Translations under genes and position numbers: made by a program
NCBI RefSeq assembly: GCF_023197165.1
Contig: NZ_JALPRD010000018.1
Location: 1-64,000 of the forward strand
Source of the DNA: Sphingopyxis sp. MSC1_008
GTDB lineage: Bacteria > Pseudomonadota > Alphaproteobacteria > Sphingomonadales > Sphingomonadaceae
Reading direction: 5' to 3'
Length of the DNA stretch: 64,000 nt
In this document: positions 55,201-63,959 of the stretch, piece by piece
How positions within the stretch are numbered: the stretch's first letter is position 1
Layout: the number at the start of each line of letters is the position of its first letter
Notes under the pieces: generated by a model
Database searches by the model: none
The model's input: only the letters and a program-made list of their open reading frames with translations
What the model was told of the DNA's origin: nothing

Positions 55201-56550
55201 ATGGAACGCCTTATCGGTTTGCTCGGCATCGTCGCATTGCTTGCGATTGCCGTGCTTTTTTCGTCGAACCGTCGCTGGATTCGGCTGCGCATCGTCATCC
55301 CCGCTTTCCTGCTCCAGGCCGGCTTCGCGGTGCTCGTCATCGGCACGCCGTGGGGCCGCGCGGTGATCCAGACGATGTCGAACGCCGTCTCGAACCTCCT
55401 CGGCTATGCCAAGGCCGGAACCGATTTCATCTTCGGCCCGCTCGCCTCGCCCGAAATGGGCGCGAACAGCTTCGCGATTGCAGCGCTGCCCGTCATCATC
55501 TTCTTCGCCTCGCTCATCTCGATCCTCTATTATCTCGGCATCATGCAGTTGGTGATCAAATGGGTCGGCGGCGCGATCCAGAAAATTACCGGTATCACCA
55601 AGGTCGAAAGCCTCGGCGCCGCTGCGAACATCTTCGTTGGGCAAAGCGAAAGCCCGCTCGTGATCCGGCCCTATCTCGCCGGCCTTAGCCCCTCGCAGTT
55701 GTTCACCGTGATGACCGTGGGCATGGCGGGGGTCGCGGGAACGATCCTCGGCGCCTATGCCAGCATGATCGGCGAGCAATTGCTCCCTTACCTTCTCGCC
55801 GCGAGCTTCATGTCGGCCCCCGGCGGCATATTGATGGCCAAGATCATGATGCCCGACGATCCCAAGGATCTCGGCATCGAGCCCGTCATCATGCCCGAGG
55901 CGAGCCATGACGAGGAAAAGCCTGCGAACATCATCATGGCTGCGGCGCAGGGCGCACAGACCGGCGTCAAGCTCGCGGTCGCGGTCGGCGCGATGGTGCT
56001 CGCCTTCGTCGCGCTCGTCGCGCTCGCCAACGGGCTGCTCGCCGGGATTGGCGGCTGGTTCGGCTATCCTGACCTGTCGTTCCAGGCGGTGATCGGCGCG
56101 ATCTTCCGCCCCGTGATGTGGCTGATGGGCGTGCCATGGGAAGAAAGCGCGGTGGTCGGCGGGCTGTTCGGCAGCAAAGTCGTGCTCAACGAATTCGTCG
56201 CCTTCATCGACCTCGGCAAGGCGCAGGGCGACATGTCGATGGCGGCGGTCGCGATTGCGACCTTCGCGCTTTGCGGTTTCGCCAATTTCAGCTCGATCGC
56301 GATCCAGATGGCGGTGACCGGCGGGCTCGCCCCGAACCAGCGCCCGATGATCGCCAAGCTGGGGCTGAAGGCGCTGCTCGCGGGCAGCCTGTCGAACCTG
56401 ATGTCGGCGGCGCTCGCGGGGCTGATGCTGGGCATCGCCCCGCCGCTGGCAGCACCTCCGCCTGTTGCGCCCGCCGCACCCGTGACGGCGGCGCCCGCCG
56501 ACGCCACCCCGGCGAGCACCCAGCTGACCGAACCCGCCACGGCGCACTGA
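55201..56550 (+). CDS. Concentrative nucleoside transporter (NupC/CNT family)
   Basis: The 449-residue transporter has about ten spans. CNT-family marks are GMAGVAGTILGAYASMIGE, FVGQSESPLVIRPYL (nucleoside-binding region), SAPGGILMAKIM, FGSKVVLNEFVAFIDLG and FANFSSIAIQMAV. It takes up nucleosides with Na+ or H+. The C-terminal tail is Ala/Pro/Thr-rich and unrelated to transport. It starts on its own plus-strand unit, divergent from the VUT-type gene. Confidence 0.92.
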   Translation: MERLIGLLGIVALLAIAVLFSSNRRWIRLRIVIPAFLLQAGFAVLVIGTPWGRAVIQTMSNAVSNLLGYAKAGTDFIFGPLASPEMGANSFAIAALPVIIFFASLISILYYLGIMQLVIKWVGGAIQKITGITKVESLGAAANIFVGQSESPLVIRPYLAGLSPSQLFTVMTVGMAGVAGTILGAYASMIGEQLLPYLLAASFMSAPGGILMAKIMMPDDPKDLGIEPVIMPEASHDEEKPANIIMAAAQGAQTGVKLAVAVGAMVLAFVALVALANGLLAGIGGWFGYPDLSFQAVIGAIFRPVMWLMGVPWEESAVVGGLFGSKVVLNEFVAFIDLGKAQGDMSMAAVAIATFALCGFANFSSIAIQMAVTGGLAPNQRPMIAKLGLKALLAGSLSNLMSAALAGLMLGIAPPLAAPPPVAPAAPVTAAPADATPASTQLTEPATAH

Positions 56551-56671
56551 TCCACCACCGGGTTCGGCCTAACCTCCGCGGCTGATTGGGAGAATTTGCA
56601 AGCCGCCCGCGAATGGCGTAAACTTGGGATATAAAGAATCCCGGGTCGCGTTCGCAAAATGGGAGGCTGTC

Positions 56672-57298
56672 ATGAAAACCGCTTATCGTTTGTCGATCCT
56701 TGCCGCGGCTGCGGCGTCGATAGGGGCGGGTTTCCTCGCCACCTCTTATGCCCAGACAGCCGAGACCGAGCGCTACCGCCCCGATCGCCCCCCCGAAGCG
56801 ACGATTTATCGCGACGCTGGCTATCGCGGCCCCGCGGTGTTCATCGGCGAGGAAAAGCCCAATCTTGGCCTCTCATGGCCAGTGAATTCGATCCGTGTCC
56901 CGAACGGGCGCTGGGAGCTTTGCGAAAGGACGCGCTATCGCGGCAATTGCCGCACCGTCGACCGCGACACGCCGATGCTCAACAACGTCCTGCGCGGCCT
57001 CACCATCCAGTCGATCCGTCCGGTCGGCGGCGGCGGGGGCGGCGGCTGGAACCCCAATCCGCCCGCCAACGACCAGGTCGCGCGCGGCAATTTCGCCGAA
57101 TTCCACACGCAGCCGGCCGAGCGCAACTACCGCGTGCTCGCCTGCGCCCGCGGTTCGGCGACCGCCAATTGCGCGGCGCAGACCGCCGACACATGGTGCC
57201 GCTCGATCGGCTGGAACGGGTCGGCGCGCGAGCATATGGAAACGATCAGCGGGCGGGTCTACCTCGCCGACGTGCTGTGCGTGCGTTCGGGCTACTGA
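56672..57298 (+). CDS. Exported protein with beta/gamma-crystallin-like domain
   Basis: The 208-residue protein has a signal peptide (MKTAYRLSILAAAAASIGAGFLATSYAQ) and a crystallin-like region, about residues 45-120, with the Tyr/Gly motifs ATIYRDAGYRGPAVFIGEE and WELCERTRYRGNCRTVD. A Gly-rich turn leads to a C-terminal half with four Cys. The crystallin fold often binds Ca2+ or inhibits proteases (I36-like); no calcium ligand is certain here. GGGAGG precedes the ATG. The MliC-type lysozyme inhibitor follows by 14 bases, so both may protect the envelope. Confidence 0.75.
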   Translation: MKTAYRLSILAAAAASIGAGFLATSYAQTAETERYRPDRPPEATIYRDAGYRGPAVFIGEEKPNLGLSWPVNSIRVPNGRWELCERTRYRGNCRTVDRDTPMLNNVLRGLTIQSIRPVGGGGGGGWNPNPPANDQVARGNFAEFHTQPAERNYRVLACARGSATANCAAQTADTWCRSIGWNGSAREHMETISGRVYLADVLCVRSGY

Positions 57299-57312
57299 GG
57301 GGGAAACGGGAC

Positions 57313-57630
57313 ATGAAAACAGCGATCCTTTTCGCGGCGGGCGCCGCGATCCTTACCCTCGCGGCCTGTTCGTCGGTGCCGCGCAACACCGGCACCAGCT
57401 ATGACTGCAGCGGCGGCACCCGGCTGAAAGTCGACTATGTCGGCGACGGCGCGATCGTGCGCGTCAACGGCGGGCGGACGATGGTGCTCAAATCGACCCC
57501 GGCGAACAGCGGCCAGATTTACGAGAACAAGAGCGGCGCACGGCTGCACCGGCAGGGCAATGACGTAACGTGGAACACCGCGCTGCGCTCGGCTCCCGAA
57601 AGCTGCCGCGTCGTCTATACGCCGATGTGA
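57313..57630 (+). CDS. mliC: MliC-type lysozyme inhibitor lipoprotein
   Basis: The 105-residue lipoprotein has the lipobox LAACSS (acylated Cys near residue 19) and an MliC domain: TSYDCSGGTRLKVDYV, VRVNGGRTMVLKS, ENKSGARLHRQGNDVTWN, SCRVVYTPM. MliC proteins inhibit C-type lysozyme. The conserved Ser/Lys/Arg binding loop is present in outline. It starts in a different frame from the crystallin-like gene. An inverted repeat at 57638-57662 separates it from the convergent epoxide hydrolase gene. Confidence 0.8.
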   Translation: MKTAILFAAGAAILTLAACSSVPRNTGTSYDCSGGTRLKVDYVGDGAIVRVNGGRTMVLKSTPANSGQIYENKSGARLHRQGNDVTWNTALRSAPESCRVVYTPM

Positions 57631-57637
57631 TCTCACC

Positions 57638-57662
57638 AGGCGGCCGGCGCCGTCAGCCGCCT
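57638..57662. terminator. Weak hairpin between convergent mliC and epoxide hydrolase genes
   Basis: AGGCGGC at 57638-57644 pairs with GCCGCCT at 57656-57662 around an 11-base loop. There is no T-run on either side, so a terminator role is doubtful. Confidence 0.3.
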
Positions 57663-57664
57663 TG

Positions 57665-58807
57665 CTATAACGCCATTTGCGCCAGCGCCGCGCGGACTTC
57701 GCCGGTGAACAGTTCGGGCTGCTCCCACGCGGCGAAATGCCCGCCGCTTGTCAGTTCGTTCCAATAGACGATATTCCTGTAGCGCCGCTCGGCCCAGCGC
57801 CGCGACAGGCGCATGATCTCATTCGGGAACAGGCTGCACCCCGTCGGCACGAGGATTTCCCCCGCCGAAAAATTGCGGAAGCTGTGCCAATAGAGCCGCG
57901 CCGACGAAGCCGCGCTCGCGGTCAGCCAATAGAGGCTGACGGTGTCGAGCATCGCGTCGCGCGACAGCGCATTTTCGGGGTGGCCACCGATCGACTGGCC
58001 GCCGGGCTGATGCCCGCAATCGGTCCAGCCGTGGAATTTTTCAACGATCCACGCCATTTGCCCGACCGGTGAATCGGTCAGCGCATAGCCGATCGTCTGT
58101 GGCCGCGTCGCTTGCTGGGTCGAATAGCCGCTATCCTTCGCCTGATACCAGCCGAAGCGCGCGAGATAGAGTTTCTCGCTGTCGGTGAGGTCCGCCATCA
58201 GGTCGGGCGGCGGCGCGCCGACCACCATATTAACATGGATTCCCGCGCAATGATCGGCATGGTTCATCCCGATCGCGCACGTCACCGCGCTGCCCCAGTC
58301 GCCGCCCTGCGCAAAATAGCGGTCATAGCCAAGCGCCTGCATCAGCGCGTCCCACGCCGCGCCGATATGCTCGACGCTCCATTTGGCCTCGGCGGGCTTG
58401 CCCGAAAAGCCGTAGCCGGGAAGCGATGGGATCACGAGATGATAGTCGGCGACAAGCGGTTCGATCACATCGAGGAACTCGAGCACCGATCCCGGCCAGC
58501 CATGCGTCAGAACTAGCGGCCGAGCATCGGGATTGGCCGATCGGATGTGCAGGAAATGGATGTCGAGCCCGTCGATCGTCGCGAGATGGTTGGGCAGCGC
58601 ACCCAGCCGCGCCTCGACCCGGCGCCAGTCATAGTCATCGCGCCAATAGGCAGCGAGTTCCTGCGCGTAGGCGAGCGGAATGCCCTGATCCCAGTCGCCC
58701 ACCGTTTCCTTTTCGGGCCAGCGCGTGCGCGCCAGCCGCTCCTTCAAATCGTCGAGTGCCGCTTGCGGCACCTCGACGGTAAAGGCGCGAATATTGTCGA
58801 CCCGCAT
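57665..58807 (-). CDS. Epoxide hydrolase (EHN-type alpha/beta hydrolase)
   Basis: The 380-residue protein begins with an EHN domain (FTVEVPQAALDDLKERLARTRWPEKE) and has an alpha/beta hydrolase core. THGWPGSVLEFLDVI is the oxyanion region, nucleophile Asp170 sits in QGGDWGSAVT, and the late His is in SGGHFAAWEQP. This is the layout of microsomal-type epoxide hydrolases, which open epoxides of juvenile-hormone-like or xenobiotic compounds. ATG at 58805-58807 is taken as start. It stands alone on the minus strand. Confidence 0.9.
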   Translation of the reverse strand: MRVDNIRAFTVEVPQAALDDLKERLARTRWPEKETVGDWDQGIPLAYAQELAAYWRDDYDWRRVEARLGALPNHLATIDGLDIHFLHIRSANPDARPLVLTHGWPGSVLEFLDVIEPLVADYHLVIPSLPGYGFSGKPAEAKWSVEHIGAAWDALMQALGYDRYFAQGGDWGSAVTCAIGMNHADHCAGIHVNMVVGAPPPDLMADLTDSEKLYLARFGWYQAKDSGYSTQQATRPQTIGYALTDSPVGQMAWIVEKFHGWTDCGHQPGGQSIGGHPENALSRDAMLDTVSLYWLTASAASSARLYWHSFRNFSAGEILVPTGCSLFPNEIMRLSRRWAERRYRNIVYWNELTSGGHFAAWEQPELFTGEVRAALAQMAL

Positions 58808-58835
58808 GTGCCCTGCCCCTCTCAAGCTGCTTTCT

Positions 58836-59324
58836 TCAAGGCCTTGCCGGGGCCTTGCAGCCGCGTTCGAGCCCGACGCCTTTCAGGAAGCCGCGGCGCA
58901 CCGTCCCGGCATAGACCGCCAGCGCATAACGCCGCCGCTCGGCATTGGCGCCAGTAACCTCACCAATCAGCCCGCGAAACGGGATGATCCCGCCCGCCAC
59001 AGTTCCAGCGACGCGGCCAGCAGTTTCTTCACGCTTCTTCGCGCGGTCCCTGTCGACCTGCTCATTGACGTCGGCGCCCAGCACTTCGTTGAGTTCGCCC
59101 ACTTCCTTGATGATGGCGGCGCATTTTCCGAGACCCGCAAGCGAATAGGGGCTGCCCTGAATCGCCAGCAGCTTTGGCGGCACTTCCTTGCCGTCGAACG
59201 GTTCGGTCACCGAATTCGCGGTGTCCTTGATCGTCGATTCCTCAGGCGAACCCTGTTGCGCTTGAACGGGCATGGCCCCGGCAAGTAGGACGGCGGCGAG
59301 TGCGATTAAGCTCTTGTTACGCAT
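58836..59324 (-). CDS. Exported protein of unknown function
   Basis: The 162-residue protein has a signal peptide (SLIALAAVLLAGAMPVQAQ) and a largely alpha-helical remainder: an acidic helix around DVNEQVDRDRAKKREETAG, a Gly-rich turn VAGTVAGGIIPF, and a basic C-terminal helix ERRRYALAVYAGTVRRGFLKG with a Cys pair (GKC and RGC). It resembles proteins annotated as hypothetical in sphingomonads; no family is named. GGGG lies 9 bases before ATG 59324, preferred over 59330. Confidence 0.65.
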   Translation of the reverse strand: MRNKSLIALAAVLLAGAMPVQAQQGSPEESTIKDTANSVTEPFDGKEVPPKLLAIQGSPYSLAGLGKCAAIIKEVGELNEVLGADVNEQVDRDRAKKREETAGRVAGTVAGGIIPFRGLIGEVTGANAERRRYALAVYAGTVRRGFLKGVGLERGCKAPARP

Positions 59325-59390
59325 GATCATTATCCCCTGCATTCCATATATGCCCAACGCACCGGCCGCCTTCCGGCTCCATCGCCCCTC

Positions 59391-59993
59391 TTATCGCGGA
59401 CGACGCAGAGTGATCTGAACCCACGGCCCCTGCGCACCGTCATAGCCGCCGCCGACACCTTCGGAGATATCGAGTAAATCCCAGACGGCGGCTTCGCGAT
59501 AGATGGATTCGAGCTCTGCGCACGCAAGATAGTTGAAATAACGCCCGAAGCGGTCGCGCCCTTCGATCCCGCCGCCCTTGTAGCTCGCGAAATGCAGCCC
59601 GCCGGGTCTCAGCGCGCGGTGGATGCGTGCAATCACGTCCGGAAGATCGCTACGCGGCACGTGGAGCAAGCTCGCCGACGCCCAGATGGCGTCGTAGCGC
59701 CGGACGGCATCGAGCTCGCCGAAGCGCATCACGCGCACGGGTCGGCCGAGCTGCGCTTCCGCTTTCGCCGCGATCTCGGCGACCCCGTCGGTCGGATCGA
59801 CCACGAAGCCGCGCGCGATCATGTGCGCAGCGTCGCGCCCGCCGCCGCACCCCAGTTCCAATATGTCCGCTCCATCCGGCAACCGGTCGAGGAAACGATC
59901 GAGGTGGCGCGACACGCCCAGCTTGCCCGACGCCGTATAGACCGGCGCTTCCGCCGCATAGAAGGCGAGGGTCCGGGCGTCGTATCCGCTCAA
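59391..59993 (-). CDS. Class I SAM-dependent methyltransferase
   Basis: The 200-residue protein has a class I methyltransferase fold with ADILELGCGGGRDAAHMIARG as the SAM-binding strand-turn and HRALRPGGLHFASYKGG as the late motif. Acceptor unknown. I place its start at TTG 59991-59993, overlapping the TGA of the 3-hydroxybutyryl-CoA dehydrogenase gene (TTGA), because the sequence before this has no clear ribosome binding site and is shared coding DNA. The gene is likely coupled to the dehydrogenase. Confidence 0.8.
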   Translation of the reverse strand: MSGYDARTLAFYAAEAPVYTASGKLGVSRHLDRFLDRLPDGADILELGCGGGRDAAHMIARGFVVDPTDGVAEIAAKAEAQLGRPVRVMRFGELDAVRRYDAIWASASLLHVPRSDLPDVIARIHRALRPGGLHFASYKGGGIEGRDRFGRYFNYLACAELESIYREAAVWDLLDISEGVGGGYDGAQGPWVQITLRRPR

Positions 59994-60856
59994 CGCGTCG
60001 GAACGGGCTCCGGCCCCGTCCAGTCGTAAAAGCCGCGCCCCGCCTTTTTCCCGACCCATCCGGCGTCGACATATTGGACGAGCAAGGGTGCGGGGCGGAA
60101 TTTCGGATCGCCGGTGCCGCTGTAGAGCACTCGGATGATTTCGAGGCAGGTGTCGAGCCCGATGAAATCGGCGAGCGTGATCGGGCCCATCGGATGGTTG
60201 AGCCCGAGACGGCAGCCGGCGTCGATGTCCTGCATCGTCGCGACGCCCTCGCCGAGCGCGAACACCGCCTCGTTGATCATCGGCATCAGCACGCGGTTGA
60301 CGATGAAGCCCGGCGCGTCATTGGCATGGACGATTTCCTTGCCGAGACCGCGACCAAAGGCTTCGACCTTTGCAAGCGTATCGTCGCTGGTGGCAAGGCC
60401 GCGGATCAGTTCGATCAGCCCCATCACGGGGACCGGGTTGAAGAAATGAACGCCGATGAAGCGCGCCGGATCGGGCGCGGCCTGTGCCAGCCGCGTGATC
60501 GGGATCGAGCTGGTGTTGCTGGCGAGAATCGCGGTCGCCGACAGATGCGGACCGACGCTGGCGAAAATCGCGCGCTTGATCTCCTCGCGCTCGGTCGCCG
60601 CCTCGATGACCAGGTCGGCGGGCGCGAAGGCGGAATGGTCGGCAACGGGGGTGATGCGGCCGAGCAGCGCGTCGGCCTCTGCCTGCGTCATCTTCTCCTT
60701 GGCGACGAGGCGGCCGAGCGCCTTGGCGATGCCCGCCTTGCCCGCTTCAGCGCGCGCGAGGTCGATATCGGACAGCAACACATCATGCCCTGCACCCGCC
60801 GACACCTGCGCAATGCCCGCACCCATTTGTCCCGCACCGATAACGCCGACGATCAT
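59990..60856 (-). CDS. 3-hydroxybutyryl-CoA dehydrogenase
   Basis: This 288-residue enzyme oxidises (S)-3-hydroxybutyryl-CoA with NAD(P). The nucleotide-binding motif GVIGAGQMGAGIAQV starts the protein. The catalytic His is in FIGVHFFNPVPVMGLIELI with the paired Glu, and NDAPGFIVNRVLMPMINEA begins the C-terminal dimer domain. Probably in butanoate or fatty acid metabolism. The stop is shared with the methyltransferase start. Confidence 0.92.
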   Translation of the reverse strand: MIVGVIGAGQMGAGIAQVSAGAGHDVLLSDIDLARAEAGKAGIAKALGRLVAKEKMTQAEADALLGRITPVADHSAFAPADLVIEAATEREEIKRAIFASVGPHLSATAILASNTSSIPITRLAQAAPDPARFIGVHFFNPVPVMGLIELIRGLATSDDTLAKVEAFGRGLGKEIVHANDAPGFIVNRVLMPMINEAVFALGEGVATMQDIDAGCRLGLNHPMGPITLADFIGLDTCLEIIRVLYSGTGDPKFRPAPLLVQYVDAGWVGKKAGRGFYDWTGPEPVPTR

Positions 60857-60926
60857 ATGCTGCCCTTTTCGCTGAAAACCGTGCCTGTGCCCCTACGGCT
60901 TAGGTCCCGCGCGTCAAGAGCGCGCG

Positions 60927-61913
60927 TCAGGGGGCCGAACGGAAGGCGGTGGCTTCGGCAAGGATCAGGGCGAAGGCGGGATCGGCGTCGTCCCACGTCG
61001 CGATCGGCGTCCAGCCGCTCGCACGCAAAAGCAGATTGGCGTCGCGCGGGCCGTATTTATGACTGTTCTCGCTGTGGATCGTCTCCCCCTTCGCCATCGT
61101 ATAAAGGCGACCGTCGATGGCAAATTCCATATCGCACGCCGCGACGAGATGCATTTCGATGCGCGCGTGGACGTCGTCCCACACGGCACGATGAGCGAAA
61201 TTCTCGACCGGAATGTCACCGCCAAGCTCGCGATTGATCCGCTCGAGCAGGTTGAGGTTGAACGCCGCGGTCACCCCCGCCGGATCGTCATAGGCGAGTT
61301 CGAGCGTAGCCACATCCTTGATCCGGTCGATACCGATGAGGAGGAGCGACGCCTCGCCGAGCGCACAGCGCCAGTTGCGCAAAAGGTCGATCGCCGTGCG
61401 TGCGACCATGTTGCCGATAGTGCTGCCCGGAAAAAAGCCGAGCTTGGGTAAGCCGGCGATCTCATCGGGCATCGCCACGCGCTGGGTGAAGTCGGCCTCG
61501 ACCGGATAAATGGGCAGCCCCGGAAAGCGTATCGCGAGCGCCTCGGCGCTACCGCGCAGGAAATCCCCCGAAATATCGACGGGCACATAGGCGGCCGGAG
61601 CAATCGCATCGAGCAACAGCGGGGTCTTGGTCGAACTGCCCGAGCCGAGTTCGACGACCGCGCGGCCCGGACCGATCGCCGCCGCGATGTCGGCGGCGTG
61701 ACGGGTGAGCAAGTCGGTCTCGCTACGCGTCGGATAATATTCGGGGAGCGCGGTGATATCTTCGAACAACGCCGAGCCGGTCGTGTCGTAGAACCAGCGC
61801 GCCGGAATCGCCTTCTGCTTTTGCGCGAGGCCGGCGTGGACGTCGGCGCGAAAGGCGATATCGACGCCCGTGTCGTCGGCCGAAACCTGACGAAGATTGC
61901 GTACAACACCCAT
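60927..61913 (-). CDS. egtD: L-histidine N-alpha-methyltransferase (ergothioneine synthesis)
   Basis: The 328-residue EgtD trimethylates histidine to hercynine with SAM. Motifs include IPARWFYDTTGSALFEDIT, the SAM loop VVELGSGSSTKTPLLLDA, GFFPGSTIGN and, near the end, KGETIHSENSHKYG. The gene begins one base after the egtB stop. Ergothioneine is a thiol antioxidant. No egtA, egtC or egtE is visible in the window, so the later steps must be encoded elsewhere or differ. Confidence 0.93.
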   Translation of the reverse strand: MGVVRNLRQVSADDTGVDIAFRADVHAGLAQKQKAIPARWFYDTTGSALFEDITALPEYYPTRSETDLLTRHAADIAAAIGPGRAVVELGSGSSTKTPLLLDAIAPAAYVPVDISGDFLRGSAEALAIRFPGLPIYPVEADFTQRVAMPDEIAGLPKLGFFPGSTIGNMVARTAIDLLRNWRCALGEASLLLIGIDRIKDVATLELAYDDPAGVTAAFNLNLLERINRELGGDIPVENFAHRAVWDDVHARIEMHLVAACDMEFAIDGRLYTMAKGETIHSENSHKYGPRDANLLLRASGWTPIATWDDADPAFALILAEATAFRSAP

Positions 61914-61914
61914 G

Positions 61915-63180
61915 TCAAAGATCCTTTGCGAGCCGCACGCCGGTGAATTGCCAGCGCTGGTGGGGGTAGAAGAAATTGCGGTAGGAAGCGCGGAGATGAC
62001 CGCGTGGGGTCGCGCAGCTGCCGCCGCGCAGCACGAGCTGGCCGCTCATGAACTTGCCATTATATTCGCCGACCGCGCCGGGGGCGGCGCGAAAGCCCGG
62101 ATAGGGGCGATAGGCGCTGCCGGTCCATTCCCACACGCTGCCGAACATCTGTTGCAAGCCGGTGTCATCGTCGGCGGGAGCGGGCTGCACCGGTCCAGCG
62201 GTATCGAGCTGCTGGCCGCCGTGTGGATCGAACGAGGCCGCGGCCGCTTCCCATTCCTGCTCGGTCGGAAGGCGCGCACCGGCCCAACTCGCGAAGGCGT
62301 CGGCCTCGAAGAAGCTGATGTGCGTTACCGGCGCGGCGGGGTCGATATCCTGCCAGCCCGACAGGGTGAAGCTTTGCCCGTCCTGCCAATAGGCGGGCGC
62401 GTCGATATCGTCACCCTGCACCCACGCCCAGCCGTCGCTGAGCCAGAGCGAAGGGGTATGGTAGCCACCGTCGGCGATGAATTCCTGCCATTCGCCATTG
62501 CTCACCGGGCGGCTGGCGAGCGCGTGCGGCGTCAGCAGCACGTCGTGGCGCGGGCCTTCGCAGTCGAAGGCGAAACCGGTGCCGTCATGCCCGACCGCGG
62601 CGACGCCATCGGCGCCCTTGATCCATTTCATCGCGGAAAACGGCTGGGCTTCATTCGCGATCCGCGTTTCCCACACGGCCGGGCCGAGCGGGTTTTGCGC
62701 GAAGAGATGCTTGAGGTCGGTGAGCAGCAATTCCTGATGTTGTTGCTCATGATGAATGCCGAGGTCGACGAGCGTCAGCGCACTCGCCGGGAGATCGGGC
62801 AGCGCGGTCTGCACCGCGGTATCGACATGCGCGCGCCAGATGCGCACCTCGTCGAGCGACGGGCGCGTCAGCAGGCCGCGATGCGGGCGCGCGTGGCGCG
62901 GCCCTTCGGCCTCATAATAGCTGTTGAACAGAAAGGGATAGCGCTCGTCGAAGAGACGGTAGCCCGGAACATGATCGCGCAGGATAAAGGTTTCGAAGAA
63001 CCAGGTCGTGTGCGCGAGGTGCCATTTGGCGGGCGAGGCGTCGGGCATCGACTGCGCGCTTGCATCGGCGTCGGAGAGCGTCGCCACCAGATCGAGCGAC
63101 AGGCGGCGCGTCGCGGCGAAGCGCCGCGTCAGCTCTTCCAGTGGATCGGTGCGGTTTTGGGCGTCGGTGCGGCTGGCCAT
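61915..63180 (-). CDS. egtB: Ergothioneine synthesis protein EgtB (sulfoxide synthase)
   Basis: The 421-residue EgtB couples hercynine to a thiol donor at a mononuclear iron site. An N-terminal DinB_2 domain carries the iron-binding His144-x3-His148-x-Glu150 in IHHEQQHQE with an earlier His near residue 54 (KWHLAHT). A C-terminal formylglycine-enzyme-type domain spans about residues 185-420 (HISFFEADAFASWAGARLPTEQEWEAA). EgtB types differ in using gamma-glutamylcysteine or cysteine; that cannot be read here. It is the first gene of the pair, with EgtD one base after. Confidence 0.93.
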   Translation of the reverse strand: MASRTDAQNRTDPLEELTRRFAATRRLSLDLVATLSDADASAQSMPDASPAKWHLAHTTWFFETFILRDHVPGYRLFDERYPFLFNSYYEAEGPRHARPHRGLLTRPSLDEVRIWRAHVDTAVQTALPDLPASALTLVDLGIHHEQQHQELLLTDLKHLFAQNPLGPAVWETRIANEAQPFSAMKWIKGADGVAAVGHDGTGFAFDCEGPRHDVLLTPHALASRPVSNGEWQEFIADGGYHTPSLWLSDGWAWVQGDDIDAPAYWQDGQSFTLSGWQDIDPAAPVTHISFFEADAFASWAGARLPTEQEWEAAAASFDPHGGQQLDTAGPVQPAPADDDTGLQQMFGSVWEWTGSAYRPYPGFRAAPGAVGEYNGKFMSGQLVLRGGSCATPRGHLRASYRNFFYPHQRWQFTGVRLAKDL

Positions 63181-63283
63181 GGTGAGACAATCCCCGGGGG
63201 TGCGATTCGGTTTCGCTGTAGGACCGATTATGGTTACGCCGCGATGGAATGTCTAGGAACATTTAGGGAACATCGACGCTCTT

Positions 63284-63358
63284 CATCATGCCGGGCTCGA
63301 TCCGGCATCCATTTTTCCAGCGTTGCGGTGGACCTCGGATCAAGTCCGGGGTGACGAA
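63284..63358. repeat. Composite palindromic repeat (CCGGGCTCGATCCGG type)
   Basis: Two facing palindromes, left CATGCCGGGCTCGATCCGGC and right CTCGGATCAAGTCCGGGGTGAC, surround a T-rich core. They lie between egtB and the cobalamin adenosyltransferase gene. Same family as at 25.2 and 48.6 kb. Confidence 0.75.
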
Positions 63359-63365
63359 TGGTGGG

Positions 63366-63947
63366 TCAGCGCGTCGCGCCGGGTTTCCAGAGAATATCGC
63401 CGCCCGCCGCGGCGTTGATGTGCCGCGTGAGCACGAACAGATGGTCCGACAGACGGTTGAGATAATTGAGCGCGAGCGGGTTGAGGTCGCGCGCATCGCC
63501 CGCCGCGACGGCCGCGCGTTCGGCGCGGCGCGTGACGGCACGCGCGAGGTGGAGCCGCGCCGCGGCTTCGGTCCCACCGGGCAGGATGAAGCTTTTGAGC
63601 GCACCCAGCGCATCGTTCATGCCGTCGATCTCATTCTCGAGCCGCGCGATCTGGCTCGGCACGATGCGTAGCGCCATTTCGTGCGGGCCGAAGCCGAACT
63701 GGATGTCGGGCGGGGTCGCAAGATCGGCGCCGAGGTCGAACATCTCGTTCTGGATGCGCGCGAGCATCGCGGCTTCGTTGCTATCGGGCGCGAGCGCCGC
63801 GGCTACGATCCCGATCGCGCTGTTCGCTTCGTCGACGTCGCCGATCGCCGCCATCAGCGCATCGGACTTGGCGATACGCGAGCCATCAACGAGCCCGGTG
63901 GTGCCGTCGTCGCCGGTGCGCGTGTAGATCTTGTTGAGCTTGACCAT
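63366..63947 (-). CDS. ATP:cob(I)alamin adenosyltransferase, PduO type
   Basis: This 193-residue PduO-type enzyme adds the adenosyl group to cob(I)alamin, completing coenzyme B12. IYTRTGDDGTTGLVDGS is the ATP-binding start, RRAERAAVAAGD holds the Arg-Glu pair, and LNYLNRLSDHLFVLTR is the family end. It sits 12 bases after a partial upstream gene, likely in one transcript. Confidence 0.93.
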   Translation of the reverse strand: MVKLNKIYTRTGDDGTTGLVDGSRIAKSDALMAAIGDVDEANSAIGIVAAALAPDSNEAAMLARIQNEMFDLGADLATPPDIQFGFGPHEMALRIVPSQIARLENEIDGMNDALGALKSFILPGGTEAAARLHLARAVTRRAERAAVAAGDARDLNPLALNYLNRLSDHLFVLTRHINAAAGGDILWKPGATR

Positions 63948-63959
63948 CGCTGCGCCCGC

